Assembly (NCBI GenBank): GCA_031281895.1 | Contig: JAITET010000002.1 | Coordinates: 1-7,685 of the forward strand | Direction of reading: 5' to 3' | DNA length: 7,685 nt | Source of the DNA: Puniceicoccales bacterium | GTDB taxonomy: Bacteria > Verrucomicrobiota > Verrucomicrobiia > Opitutales > JAIRKQ01 | In this document: piece after piece, positions 1 through 6,777 of the stretch | Position numbering within the stretch: the first letter of the stretch is position 1 | Layout of the letters: each line of letters begins with the position of its first letter | Made by a program: the position numbers and the translations under genes | The notes under the pieces: generated by a model | Database searches by the model: none | What the model saw: the letters and a program-made list of their open reading frames with translations, nothing else | Told to the model about the DNA's origin: nothing

Positions 1-30
1 TTATTGTCGAATGCATTCGAAGGTAAATTA

Positions 31-1284
31 ATGAGTACTAATAGTCAAATATTGTCGGTGTTGGAGTACATGGAGAAGGAAAAAGGTATTAGCCGGGCTG
101 ATATGATTGAAACTATCGGCGAAGCAATTCGTACGGCAGCACTGAAAAGCATAAATGCTGGCCACGATGTTAGGATAGATATTAATCCTAAAACGGGGAA
201 ATTGCAAGCCTGGGCAATATTTGAAGTAGTGGATTCTGTCAGTGATCCGAAAACACAGATCCATTTGAGCAAAGCATTGTTGCTGGATGAAAATGCAGAA
301 ATTGGTTCCGTTGTAGAAAAAGAAATTGATCCAGCGTTTTTAGGAAGAATTGCAGCACAAACGACAAAGCAAGCAATTTTACAACGGGTGAGGTTTTTTG
401 AAAAGGAAAAACTTTACCATGACTTTAAAAATCGTGTGGGGGATATAGTTTCTGGGACCATCAAAAATATCGATGGCGGGAACTTGTACATCGACGTGAA
501 TGGAGCAGAAGCTATAATGCCAGCCCGTGAACGAGCTCGAGGAGAAGAATTTTCGATTGGTGAAAGAGTCCGTTGTTTGCTATTAAAACTTGATCCGTCC
601 AGTAGGGATGCAGAGTTGATCCTTAGCAGGAGTCATGTAAATTTTATTAGGCGGTTGCTAGAAATTGAAGTCTCTGAAATTGCTGACGGTAGTGTGACGA
701 TCAAAGGTATTGCCCGTGAACCAGGATATCGAACAAAAGTTTGTGTGGGAACGAACGATAAAAATATCGACCCGGTTGGTGCCTGCGTCGGTATTAGAGG
801 AATAAGAATAAAAAGTATCGTTCGAGAACTTAGTGGAGAAAAAATTGATGTTATTAGATATGATGACGATCCTGAAAAATTGCTCTTCGAAGCAATAAAA
901 CCAGCGGTACCAAAGAATGTTCGCGTTGACTATGACAGCAGGAGAATTTATTTCGAAGTTGCAGAGAAAGACCTGGCAGTTGCAATCGGAAAACACGGAT
1001 TGAATGCAAAATTGACGTCTCGTATGATGAACTGGCGCCTGGATATAAGTAAAGAAAACGAAGCAGTGCCTGAAAATTTTGATGAGAAACTGGAGCGAGC
1101 AGTAGCCGGTTTGCACGGAATTCCAGGTATCAGCGACGAACAGGCACAAAAACTTGTAGCCATCGGGATTACAGACATAGATGCCTTCGAAGGAGTTAAC
1201 ATTGAAGATTTAGCAGAAGCTGGATTTGACATGGATGTATCCAAAAAGATATTGGACACTGTGCGAAAATTCTGTAAAAAATAA
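31..1284 (+). CDS. nusA: Transcription termination/antitermination factor NusA
   Basis: NusA binds RNA polymerase and nascent RNA and modulates pausing, termination and antitermination. The 417-residue product has the family order: an N-terminal RNAP-binding domain (about 1-125, starting MSTNSQILSVLEYMEKEKG), an S1 domain from about residue 136 (VGDIVSGTIKNI), KH1 with DPVGACVGIRG from about residue 247, KH2 with AIGKHGLNAKL from about residue 318, and one C-terminal helix-hairpin-helix region from about residue 360 (LHGIPGISDEQAQKL). The duplicated acidic repeats of enterobacterial NusA are not seen. The start at ATG 31 is preferred over an in-frame TTG at position 4, because AAGG at 20-23 lies 7 nt upstream and the family begins at this methionine. 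The upstream gene is cut off; by operon convention it would be rimP, but too few bases are visible to say. A stop in another frame (29-31) overlaps this ATG, which may be its end. infB follows 9 nt downstream. Confidence 0.96.
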   Translation: MSTNSQILSVLEYMEKEKGISRADMIETIGEAIRTAALKSINAGHDVRIDINPKTGKLQAWAIFEVVDSVSDPKTQIHLSKALLLDENAEIGSVVEKEIDPAFLGRIAAQTTKQAILQRVRFFEKEKLYHDFKNRVGDIVSGTIKNIDGGNLYIDVNGAEAIMPARERARGEEFSIGERVRCLLLKLDPSSRDAELILSRSHVNFIRRLLEIEVSEIADGSVTIKGIAREPGYRTKVCVGTNDKNIDPVGACVGIRGIRIKSIVRELSGEKIDVIRYDDDPEKLLFEAIKPAVPKNVRVDYDSRRIYFEVAEKDLAVAIGKHGLNAKLTSRMMNWRLDISKENEAVPENFDEKLERAVAGLHGIPGISDEQAQKLVAIGITDIDAFEGVNIEDLAEAGFDMDVSKKILDTVRKFCKK

Positions 1285-1293
1285 AAGAACAAG

Positions 1294-1938
1294 ATGAGTA
1301 TAAGGGTATATCAATTGGCGAAACGGCTGAACTTGGAAAATAAACAGGTGATTCAGTTGTTGCGTGAACGGGGTTTTGATTTTAATAGCCCTTCAAATTC
1401 GATTTCATCAATATATGCGGATGCACTCATAGAAGAAATTGGGAACAAAAAATTCCCCACCGAAGAAACGTCCTCCGTTTCTCCTCTGAAACAAAAAACG
1501 CAAAATCTTGGAAATGCTCAAGGTGATATTCTTGGTGGCAGTGCCATGGAAACCAAAGAAGTTCCCTTTTCCAATACCTTATCAAAGGAGCAACAAAATA
1601 GTGCCGGTTCGAAAATTGATACGATAGACACAAATATCAGCAACAAGCTTGATTCTGCGCATGATGTTGGAAAATCTGCCATCGACAAAAATTCCCAGGG
1701 ATATTCCGATCGATTGAAGCAGGAAAGAACAAATAGACGGGAAAAACCTGTGATGATCGCCGTTAGTTCACTGGAGAGGACAAGAAGAAAAGATGATGAA
1801 CCTGAGGTACGATTGCCTGAGTTGAAGAAGCATTCACCCACCGTTGATAGCAAAATTCATGAGCCTGAAGAAAACACACTGACCACCAATTTTAGACCTT
1901 TTTTTAAAAAAAATCGAACGGCAGCCTCTAAAGGATGA
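1294..1938 (+). CDS. infB: Translation initiation factor IF-2, N-terminal part (separate reading frame)
   Basis: This 214-residue ORF begins with an IF2_N domain (about residues 1-49, MSIRVYQLAKRLNLENKQVI, then LLRERGFDF), the small helical module at the N-terminus of bacterial IF-2. Residues 50-214 are low-complexity, polar and charged (S, N, K, E, R rich), as expected for the flexible linker before the second IF2_N-like module and the GTPase. It ends at TGA 1936-1938, 4 nt before the TTG of the next ORF, which carries the rest of IF-2 in the +1 frame. The start ATG 1294 lies 9 nt after the nusA stop with only a weak purine stretch upstream. Either infB is split, or one base too many in the T7A8 run at 1899-1913 breaks the frame. 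On its own this fragment has no GTPase or initiator-tRNA binding domain. The product identity is firm; whether it exists as a separate protein is open. Confidence 0.85.
   Translation: MSIRVYQLAKRLNLENKQVIQLLRERGFDFNSPSNSISSIYADALIEEIGNKKFPTEETSSVSPLKQKTQNLGNAQGDILGGSAMETKEVPFSNTLSKEQQNSAGSKIDTIDTNISNKLDSAHDVGKSAIDKNSQGYSDRLKQERTNRREKPVMIAVSSLERTRRKDDEPEVRLPELKKHSPTVDSKIHEPEENTLTTNFRPFFKKNRTAASKG
1883..1938 (+). other. infB frame-overlap with T7A8 slippery run (candidate frameshift or slippage site)
   Basis: Between 1883 and 1938 the N-terminal IF-2 frame and the GTPase frame are both open. The overlap contains seven T (1899-1905) followed directly by eight A (1906-1913). The downstream frame is +1 relative to the upstream one, so dropping one T or one A yields a single 811-codon frame from 1294 to 3727, reading FFKK-IERQPLKDEVLQTLEVK across the join. 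Runs of this kind are known sites of RNA polymerase slippage in AT-rich bacteria, and also common sites of sequencing error and of real inactivating indels. The sequence alone cannot separate these. Confidence 0.6.
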
Positions 1939-1945
1939 AGTATTG
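1930..1945 (+). promoter_or_regulatory. Internal ribosome binding site and TTG start for the short IF-2 form
   Basis: AAAGGA (1930-1935) sits 7 nt before TTG 1943 and directly abuts the TGA (1936-1938) that ends the N-terminal infB ORF. This layout would allow re-initiation by ribosomes finishing the first ORF. IF-2 isoforms from internal starts are established in E. coli; use of this one is inference. Confidence 0.4.
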
Positions 1946-3727
1946 CAAACCCTCGAAGTTAAAACTCCACTGGTAGTACGGACATTGGCCACTCAGATGA
2001 ATATCAAGCCTTTTCAGCTAATATCTAAGCTGATGAGCATGAACATCTTTGCGTCGATGAATCAAGAAATTGACATATCCATTGCCAAAAATGTTGCAGA
2101 AAAGTTTGGATATAAATTAGTCCTCGCCAAACAAGAGTCGGTAAAAATTGCCAAACCAAAATTGTCCATTGAACAAGATATTCTCGTTGGGAAAAAAGAA
2201 GGAAATTTGGTCGAACGTCCGCCCGTAGTGTGCATATTGGGACACGTTGACCATGGGAAAACCACGCTCCTCGACACCATTAGGCATGCACATGTTGCAG
2301 CAGGAGAAGCAGGAGGAATTACTCAACACGTGGCGGCCTATCAGATTGAAAAGAATGGTAGAAAAATAACTTTTATTGATACTCCTGGACACGCAGCATT
2401 TTCGAAGATGCGAGAGCGGGGAGCAAATTTGACCGACATAGGTGTGCTAATAGTTGCCGCCGATGATGGATTTATGCCGCAAACGGATGAGGCTCTGAAA
2501 TTTGCACAGAAAGCAAATATTCCGATTATCGTGGCGATCAATAAAATTGATTCCAAAGGAGCAAATTCTGATAGGGTAAAACAGCAGATGCAACAACGAA
2601 ATATTACGCCAGAAGAGTGGGGTGGAAAAACATTGTGCACTGAAATCTCTGCTCTCCAAGGGATAAATATCGAAAATCTTTTGGAACTAATTTGGTTGCA
2701 AGCGGAAATCATGGATTTACGGTCAGATTTATCGAGTCCCGCAGGAGGAATCATACTCGAATCCAAGGTTACTTCCGGACATGGTGCGATGGCAAGTACC
2801 ATCATACAAAACGGCATTTTGAAAGTCGGAGATTGTATTGTCTGTGGTCCTTGTTATTGTAAAGTAAAGTCATTGATCAATGATCGTGGGCAACGAATAG
2901 AAGAAGCTTTGGCATCCACTCCCGTAAATATTATCGGATGGTCTGATATTCCCGAAGTTGGTTCAAAATTCTCACTGGTTGAAAACGAAAAAGCTGCCCG
3001 TAAACAAGCGGAAGAAGTGGAAGTAGAACTCAAAAAAATTCAAAGTTTACAAAAAAATGACAAGGAAGAAATTATAAATTTGGACCAGCTATTTTCTGCA
3101 ATAGCTGCCGTTGAGGAAAAAACTCTAAATGTAATTTTACGGGCAGATGTCCATGGTAGTATGGAAGCCTTAGGTGATGTTTTAGGGACCATACATAGCA
3201 AAAAAATTAAATTAAACATTTTGAACTGTGGAGTTGGTTCGATCAATAAAAGCGATGTTATTTTAGCAGACACGTCAAAGGCACAGATCATTGCGTTTAA
3301 TGTCAAAACAGAACCGAATTCCCAAGCCCTGGCAAAACAACTCGGAGTAAAGATTATTCAACACGACATTATATATGAAATCGCCGATAAGGTCCGAGAA
3401 GCTATGGCGGAATGCTTGGACCCGGAATTGCAAGAAAATAAGCTTGGAGCTGCTGAAGTTCGTAAAATTTTTAACATTAAAAATAATGTAATTGCCGGAT
3501 GTATGACCATAGAAGGGAAAATTTTAAAAGAAAAATTTTCCCGTGTGATACGGAAGAAGGAAATGATTTTTCAAGGGAAATTTGCATCGATCAAAAGAGA
3601 AAAAGATTTTGTTAATGAAGTGCGGGCAGGTTTTGAATGCGGAATTATCATTAGCGGGTTTGATACGTTTGAAATCGGAGATATCATAGAGTGCTTTGAC
3701 ATAATAAAAATTCAACCGTCCCTATAA
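1943..3727 (+). CDS. infB: Translation initiation factor IF-2, GTPase and C-terminal domains
   Basis: IF-2 is the GTPase that places fMet-tRNA on the 30S subunit and promotes 50S joining. From TTG 1943 the 594-residue product holds the second IF2_N-like module (about 7-62, KPFQLISKLMSMNIFASMNQ), then the G domain: G1 GHVDHGKT at 100-107, G2 GGITQH at 124-129, G3 DTPGH at 146-150, G4 NKID at 200-203 and G5 SAL at 236-238. Domain II, domain III and the C-terminal fMet-tRNA binding domain follow (GAAEVRKIF, VIAGCMTIEGK, EVRAGFECGI), with a normal end. All catalytic motifs are intact. The frame is open back to 1883, just after a TGA at 1880-1882, and overlaps the N-terminal ORF. TTG 1943 has AAAGGA at 1930-1935, 7 nt upstream, so a short IF-2 form could be made here. 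The next candidate start is the ATG at residue 19, which would cut into the conserved module. rbfA follows after 4 nt. Confidence 0.94.
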   Translation: MQTLEVKTPLVVRTLATQMNIKPFQLISKLMSMNIFASMNQEIDISIAKNVAEKFGYKLVLAKQESVKIAKPKLSIEQDILVGKKEGNLVERPPVVCILGHVDHGKTTLLDTIRHAHVAAGEAGGITQHVAAYQIEKNGRKITFIDTPGHAAFSKMRERGANLTDIGVLIVAADDGFMPQTDEALKFAQKANIPIIVAINKIDSKGANSDRVKQQMQQRNITPEEWGGKTLCTEISALQGINIENLLELIWLQAEIMDLRSDLSSPAGGIILESKVTSGHGAMASTIIQNGILKVGDCIVCGPCYCKVKSLINDRGQRIEEALASTPVNIIGWSDIPEVGSKFSLVENEKAARKQAEEVEVELKKIQSLQKNDKEEIINLDQLFSAIAAVEEKTLNVILRADVHGSMEALGDVLGTIHSKKIKLNILNCGVGSINKSDVILADTSKAQIIAFNVKTEPNSQALAKQLGVKIIQHDIIYEIADKVREAMAECLDPELQENKLGAAEVRKIFNIKNNVIAGCMTIEGKILKEKFSRVIRKKEMIFQGKFASIKREKDFVNEVRAGFECGIIISGFDTFEIGDIIECFDIIKIQPSL

Positions 3728-3731
3728 TCCT

Positions 3732-4067
3732 ATGCCCTCATCACCAAGAATTGTTCGATTAAACCAACTCGTATATCAAGAGTTGAGTATGATTCTACGC
3801 ACGCTGTTCCATGATTCAACGGCTAAAATTTCCCTGACGGGAGTTTCACTTTCTCCAGATTTATACGATGCGTGTGTTTATTTTTCCGTCCTAGGAGATG
3901 AAAATGATATCCGAAAAGCGACAAAATTTCTACTAGGAAATGCAAAAAATCTATGCCAAACGCTATGTCGGCGAATAAAATTAAGACGTTCGCCCCATTT
4001 AAATTTTAAGTACGACAACTCCATTGCCCGCGGTCAAAATATTTTAGCTATACTAGATAACTTATAG
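3732..4067 (+). CDS. rbfA: 30S ribosome-binding factor RbfA
   Basis: RbfA is a small KH-like (type II) protein that binds the immature 30S subunit and helps mature the 5' end and central pseudoknot region of 16S rRNA. The 111-residue product has the usual family length and landmarks: N-terminal PRIVRLNQLVYQELSMIL helix, the strand block LTGVSLSPDLYDACVYFSVL (about residues 35-54), and the C-terminal RIKLRRSPHLNFKYDNSIARG block. The start ATG 3732 lies 4 nt after the infB stop without a recognisable Shine-Dalgarno, so translation probably depends on coupling to infB. Its place directly after infB is the common bacterial arrangement. Confidence 0.94.
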   Translation: MPSSPRIVRLNQLVYQELSMILRTLFHDSTAKISLTGVSLSPDLYDACVYFSVLGDENDIRKATKFLLGNAKNLCQTLCRRIKLRRSPHLNFKYDNSIARGQNILAILDNL

Positions 4068-4074
4068 ACATGCC

Positions 4075-5043
4075 ATGGGTAATAGAAAAATATCAGCATT
4101 ACTATTTAAATATTCTGCCTATAATGTCGTCGGTCACATAAGGCCTGATGGGGATTGCATTGGAAGCCAGCTCGCTATTTTTAATATTTTGAAGGCGAAA
4201 AATATCCAATGTAACATTATAAAAAATGATGATTATGGGTCAATCTTGTCTTCATTTATGGATGGCTATGCCGTTGTGAATGGGAAGCAAATCAATCCCA
4301 CATTGCCCCTCATTTGTGTAGATTGTTCCGATTTTAGGCGGGCAGGAACGAACATTTGCGAAAAATATGATAAACCCTATTTGAACATCGATCACCACAT
4401 CTCCAATGATAAATTTGCTGACCATAATATCATCGATGCCAATGCATCGTCCACTGCCCAAGTTATAGCTGAGGCTTTGCTACGCGAAAATATCGATTTT
4501 GATAAAAAAACCGCCGAAATGCTGTATCTTGGCATCATGACCGATTCCAATCGTTTTGCCTATGATACGACGACACTTTCTACGATTAGGGTTGTAGAAG
4601 CTTTGATGGGCAAAGGAATCCGTATTTCGGAGATTTTTCAAAAAGTATACGAGCGTAATACCCTTCGAAAGTACTTACTCTTGGAAAGATTTTTGCACAA
4701 TATGACCGTTTTTGAAGATGGTCATTGTTGCATATCATTTATCACCGAGAATGACTTCGTGGAAACACAGGCGGAACTCCTCGACACGGAAGGTTTTGTA
4801 AATTATACACGCCAAATTGATGGAGTTAAGGTCGGAGCATTTTTGGAATTCCACGGGACCTATGTGAAATGTAGTTTGCGTTCCAAAGATGCAACTTGGC
4901 GCATGGACCTTTTGGCTAAAAAATTCGGTGGAGGTGGCCATCCGGCAGCGGCAGGATTTAATGTTGAGTTAAAAGACATGGATTTTTATGCAAAGTTTAA
5001 ATTGGCACTCGCTGAACATGTGAGAAATATTCTTAAAAAATGA
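4075..5043 (+). CDS. NrnA-like DHH/DHHA1 phosphoesterase (oligoribonuclease / pAp phosphatase type)
   Basis: The 322-residue product is a DHH-superfamily phosphoesterase of the NrnA type, a cytoplasmic Mn-dependent enzyme degrading very short RNA (nanoRNA) and often dephosphorylating pAp. The visible motifs are HIRPDGDCIGS (21-31), VDCSD (82-86), the signature DHH at 106-108 (followed by ISN), GIMTDSNRF with the metal-binding Asp at 157, and the DHHA1 substrate-binding motif GGGGHPAAAGF at 285-295. All metal ligands expected for an active enzyme are present. It has no RecJ-like extra domains and its length fits NrnA (about 310-330). The start ATG 4075 is 7 nt after rbfA. A gene of this family between rbfA and truB is seen in several phyla and fits an RNA-metabolism operon. 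Substrate preference cannot be read from the sequence. Confidence 0.9.
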   Translation: MGNRKISALLFKYSAYNVVGHIRPDGDCIGSQLAIFNILKAKNIQCNIIKNDDYGSILSSFMDGYAVVNGKQINPTLPLICVDCSDFRRAGTNICEKYDKPYLNIDHHISNDKFADHNIIDANASSTAQVIAEALLRENIDFDKKTAEMLYLGIMTDSNRFAYDTTTLSTIRVVEALMGKGIRISEIFQKVYERNTLRKYLLLERFLHNMTVFEDGHCCISFITENDFVETQAELLDTEGFVNYTRQIDGVKVGAFLEFHGTYVKCSLRSKDATWRMDLLAKKFGGGGHPAAAGFNVELKDMDFYAKFKLALAEHVRNILKK

Positions 5044-5047
5044 AACC

Positions 5048-5770
5048 GTGAATACTGGCAATCTAGATGGAGTTCTTTTAGTAAATAAACCTCGAGGAAT
5101 AACTTCCCATGATGTCATCGCCAAATTGAGATATCTCCTTGGGATAAAAAAAATAGGACATGTGGGGACCCTTGATCCAATGGCAACGGGACTATTAATA
5201 GTTCTCATCGGCCGCACGACAAAAATTTCCCAATATTTAATAGACCTATCTAAAAGTTATGAGGGTACGATGAAATTGGGTATATCGACGGATTCGCATG
5301 ATATGGAAGGTAGGATCTTGGAAAATCACGACGTAGAAGGTATTTCCTTGGAAGGTTTAAAGAATCTTGCGGGTGAATTTCTTGGGGATCAATATCAAGT
5401 ACCTCCCATGTTTTCTGCTAAAAAAGTAAATGGTCAAAAATTGTATAAACTTGCGAGAAAAGGGAAAACCATCGATCGGGAACCTCGATTTATACATATT
5501 AGCACCTTTGAAATTGCTGACCTACGGGATGACGAAGTTGATTTTTCTGTACACTGTAGCAAGGGCACCTACGTGCGTACGCTCGTCAATGATTTTGGTG
5601 AACGTTTAAAATGTGGGGCACATTTGAACCGGCTTTGTAGAACAAAAATAGGGGATTTTTCAATCAACGATGCACTTACGATGGAAGAGATTAGTCAGAC
5701 ACCAATTTTTGAACTTTCAAAACGATTGATACCTGCCTATGATGTCGTTCCTTCGCAGATTATAGGGTAA
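5048..5770 (+). CDS. truB: tRNA pseudouridine(55) synthase TruB
   Basis: TruB converts U55 in the T loop of most tRNAs to pseudouridine. The 240-residue product contains LDGVLLVNKPRGITSHDV at the N-terminus, GHVGTLDPMATG with catalytic Asp43, the KSYEGTMKLGISTDS block with Tyr71, VPPMFSAKKVNGQKLYKLAR, and SKGTYVRTLVNDFG around 171-184. It ends soon after HLNRLCRTKIGDF, so it is the short form without the extra C-terminal PUA domain of E. coli TruB (about 314 residues). Such short forms are common and not a sign of damage. The start is GTG 5048, 4 nt after the previous stop, with no good Shine-Dalgarno; no ATG in this frame would keep the N-terminal motif. Translational coupling is likely. Confidence 0.95.
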   Translation: MNTGNLDGVLLVNKPRGITSHDVIAKLRYLLGIKKIGHVGTLDPMATGLLIVLIGRTTKISQYLIDLSKSYEGTMKLGISTDSHDMEGRILENHDVEGISLEGLKNLAGEFLGDQYQVPPMFSAKKVNGQKLYKLARKGKTIDREPRFIHISTFEIADLRDDEVDFSVHCSKGTYVRTLVNDFGERLKCGAHLNRLCRTKIGDFSINDALTMEEISQTPIFELSKRLIPAYDVVPSQIIG

Positions 5771-5775
5771 TAGAA

Positions 5776-6378
5776 ATGCGAGAAACACAAAAGAAAGATA
5801 TGGCAGAAGTAATAAAGACATTTCTCGACGACCTTGTTTACGATTTTTCCGGGAAACCGTTGTTTATGACCATTGGAACGTTTGACGGCGTACATATCGG
5901 GCATAAAAAACTAATTTCTTCCATAATCGAACAGGCTAAGAATAATGGCGGTGTTGCCGTTGTTTATACTTTTCTACCTTACCCTACAATGGTCCTCACA
6001 ACGGCCAAGCCTAAGCCTATGATTTTCGGCATTGAAAAGAAGTATGAAATTTTAGGAAGCTATGCTCTGGACGGTATATTTGAACAAAAGTTCGATGATC
6101 AATTTTCCAAAATTTCGCCCTACGACTTTGTAACATTTTTAAAGCGAAAATTTCCTACCCTCCGTGGTATTTCCATTGGAGAAGACTTTAAATTCGGCCA
6201 TAACCAAATCGGGGACGCCAAAATTTTAAAAGGCTATGCGAAGCATTTCGGAATTGAAGTCACGGTTATGCCATTATTAATATTGAAAGGAAAGCGTGTT
6301 AGTAGTTCCCACATCCGGGAATTATTAGAAGTTGGCCATCTCGACTTGGCTAATTTAATGCTCGGCAGAAAATTATAA
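5776..6378 (+). CDS. ribF: RibF FMN adenylyltransferase (FAD synthetase) domain only; riboflavin kinase domain missing
   Basis: Bacterial RibF is normally a bifunctional enzyme of about 300 residues: an N-terminal nucleotidyltransferase that makes FAD from FMN and ATP, and a C-terminal riboflavin kinase that makes FMN. This protein has 200 residues. The N-terminal domain is complete: GTFDGVHIGH (34-43) with the HxGH nucleotide-binding motif, GEDFKFGH (135-142), and VSSSHIRELLEVG (175-187). It stops at LMLGRKL, precisely where the kinase domain normally begins. No kinase remnant is visible in any frame of the short stretch before the SRP RNA. The start ATG 5776 is supported by AGGG (5764-5767), 8 nt upstream. 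It follows truB by 5 nt, the usual truB-ribF pair. If genuine, the cell must obtain FMN from another kinase or from a host, or the gene is decaying. Confidence 0.88.
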   Translation: MRETQKKDMAEVIKTFLDDLVYDFSGKPLFMTIGTFDGVHIGHKKLISSIIEQAKNNGGVAVVYTFLPYPTMVLTTAKPKPMIFGIEKKYEILGSYALDGIFEQKFDDQFSKISPYDFVTFLKRKFPTLRGISIGEDFKFGHNQIGDAKILKGYAKHFGIEVTVMPLLILKGKRVSSSHIRELLEVGHLDLANLMLGRKL

Positions 6379-6389
6379 ATTGCTTGCAA

Positions 6390-6418
6390 TTGTTCGTAAA
6401 AACTTTTCCTTCTTTATT
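6390..6418 (+). promoter_or_regulatory. Possible weak promoter for the SRP RNA gene
   Basis: TTGTTC (6390-6395) and TTTATT (6413-6418) are spaced by 17 nt and would start transcription close to the 5' end of the SRP RNA. Both boxes match the sigma-70 consensus only partly, so read-through from the upstream operon is an equal possibility. Confidence 0.22.
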
Positions 6419-6423
6419 CAAGG

Positions 6424-6527
6424 TCGGGTCTCTTGCAAGAAGGGCCAGCGAACCCCGCCAGGTCTGGAAGGAAGCAACGGTAGTTAGGATACCTTCATGT
6501 GCGTGAGCGCCTGATCCCTTCTGGAGA
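6424..6527 (+). ncRNA. ffs: Signal recognition particle RNA, small bacterial (4.5S) type
   Basis: This is the RNA scaffold of the signal recognition particle, which binds Ffh (SRP54) and targets membrane and secreted proteins to the translocon. The conserved apical domain is clear: GCGAACCCCGCCAGG, then GTCTGGAAGGAAGCAAC with the GGAA tetraloop and the asymmetric loop bases that Ffh contacts, then GGTAG on the 3' side. The ends pair: AGAAGGG (6438-6444) with CCCTTCT (6516-6522), extended by TCTC (6429-6432) with GAGA (6524-6527). There is no Alu domain. The length, about 100 nt, fits the small class. The exact ends are estimated from pairing. A U-rich stretch follows (AAATTTTATT), which may help termination. 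Confidence 0.93.
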
Positions 6528-6553
6528 AATTTTATTCAACATCTTTAATTTTG

Positions 6554-6600
6554 GTGCACATACCGTTCCTTATCCCGTTCCTTATGTGCCCTTATCTTTT
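6554..6600 (+). repeat. 12-bp tandem duplication inside an inverted repeat
   Basis: ACCGTTCCTTAT (6562-6573) is followed directly by CCCGTTCCTTAT (6574-6585), two copies differing only at the first base. They overlap a hairpin of GCACATA (6556-6562) with TATGTGC (6583-6589) and a loop of about 20 nt, followed by CTTATCTTTT. This could act as a terminator for the SRP RNA, though the loop is large and the T tract interrupted. The repeat itself is certain; its role is not. Confidence 0.6.
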
Positions 6601-6636
6601 AAACCATATAATAAAAAGTCTTCAAATTTATATTAC

Positions 6637-6666
6637 TTGTACTTGCACAATTGAATGTTTTATTTA
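6637..6666 (+). promoter_or_regulatory. Possible weak promoter region for tRNA-Ser
   Basis: TTGTAC (6637-6642) and TATTTA (6661-6666), 18 nt apart, lie about 20 nt before the tRNA. Only the first three bases of the -10 box fit. A perfect TATAAT also occurs at 6607-6612 but has no good -35 partner. The stretch is very AT-rich, so chance matches are expected. Confidence 0.2.
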
Positions 6667-6684
6667 TTCCATGCTGATGGCAGT

Positions 6685-6777
6685 GGAGAAATGGCTGAGT
6701 GGTCGAAAGCGCCTTCCTGCTAAGAAGGTGATCTCATAAAATGGGGTCCGAGGGTTCGAATCCCTCTTTCTCCGCCA
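6685..6777 (+). tRNA. tRNA-Ser (anticodon GCU)
   Basis: This is a type II (long variable arm) tRNA reading AGC/AGU serine codons. The acceptor stem is GGAGAAA (6685-6691) with TTTCTCC (6767-6773), discriminator G6774 and encoded CCA (6775-6777). The D arm contains GGCTGAGTGGTCGAAAGC. The anticodon stem is CCTTC/GAAGG around loop CTGCTAA, with anticodon GCT at 6719-6721. A long variable arm follows, then the T arm GAGGG-TTCGAAT-CCCTC. All features fit bacterial tRNA-Ser, and it appears intact. Confidence 0.97.

Noticed and set aside
1..31. Possible 3' end of an upstream gene (rimP)
   Set aside because: Stops occur at 24-26 and at 29-31 in two different frames, the latter overlapping the nusA ATG, but seven to nine codons are too few to identify a protein.
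658..1149. Minus-strand ORF of 163 codons inside nusA
   Set aside because: It is antisense to the conserved S1 and KH domains of NusA, with no initiation signals; it is a shadow of the real gene.
2341..2817. Minus-strand ORF of 158 codons inside infB
   Set aside because: It lies opposite the IF-2 GTPase domain; composition and lack of a start signal indicate a shadow frame.
6378..6391. Inverted repeat AATTGC-TT-GCAATT right after the ribF stop, as a terminator
   Set aside because: The stem is short and AT-rich, the usable loop is tiny and no T run follows, so termination is unlikely.
6551..6739. Plus-strand ORF of 62 codons
   Set aside because: It runs through the tRNA-Ser acceptor, D and anticodon arms, has no ribosome binding site and no recognisable sequence; it is open by chance in AT-rich DNA.
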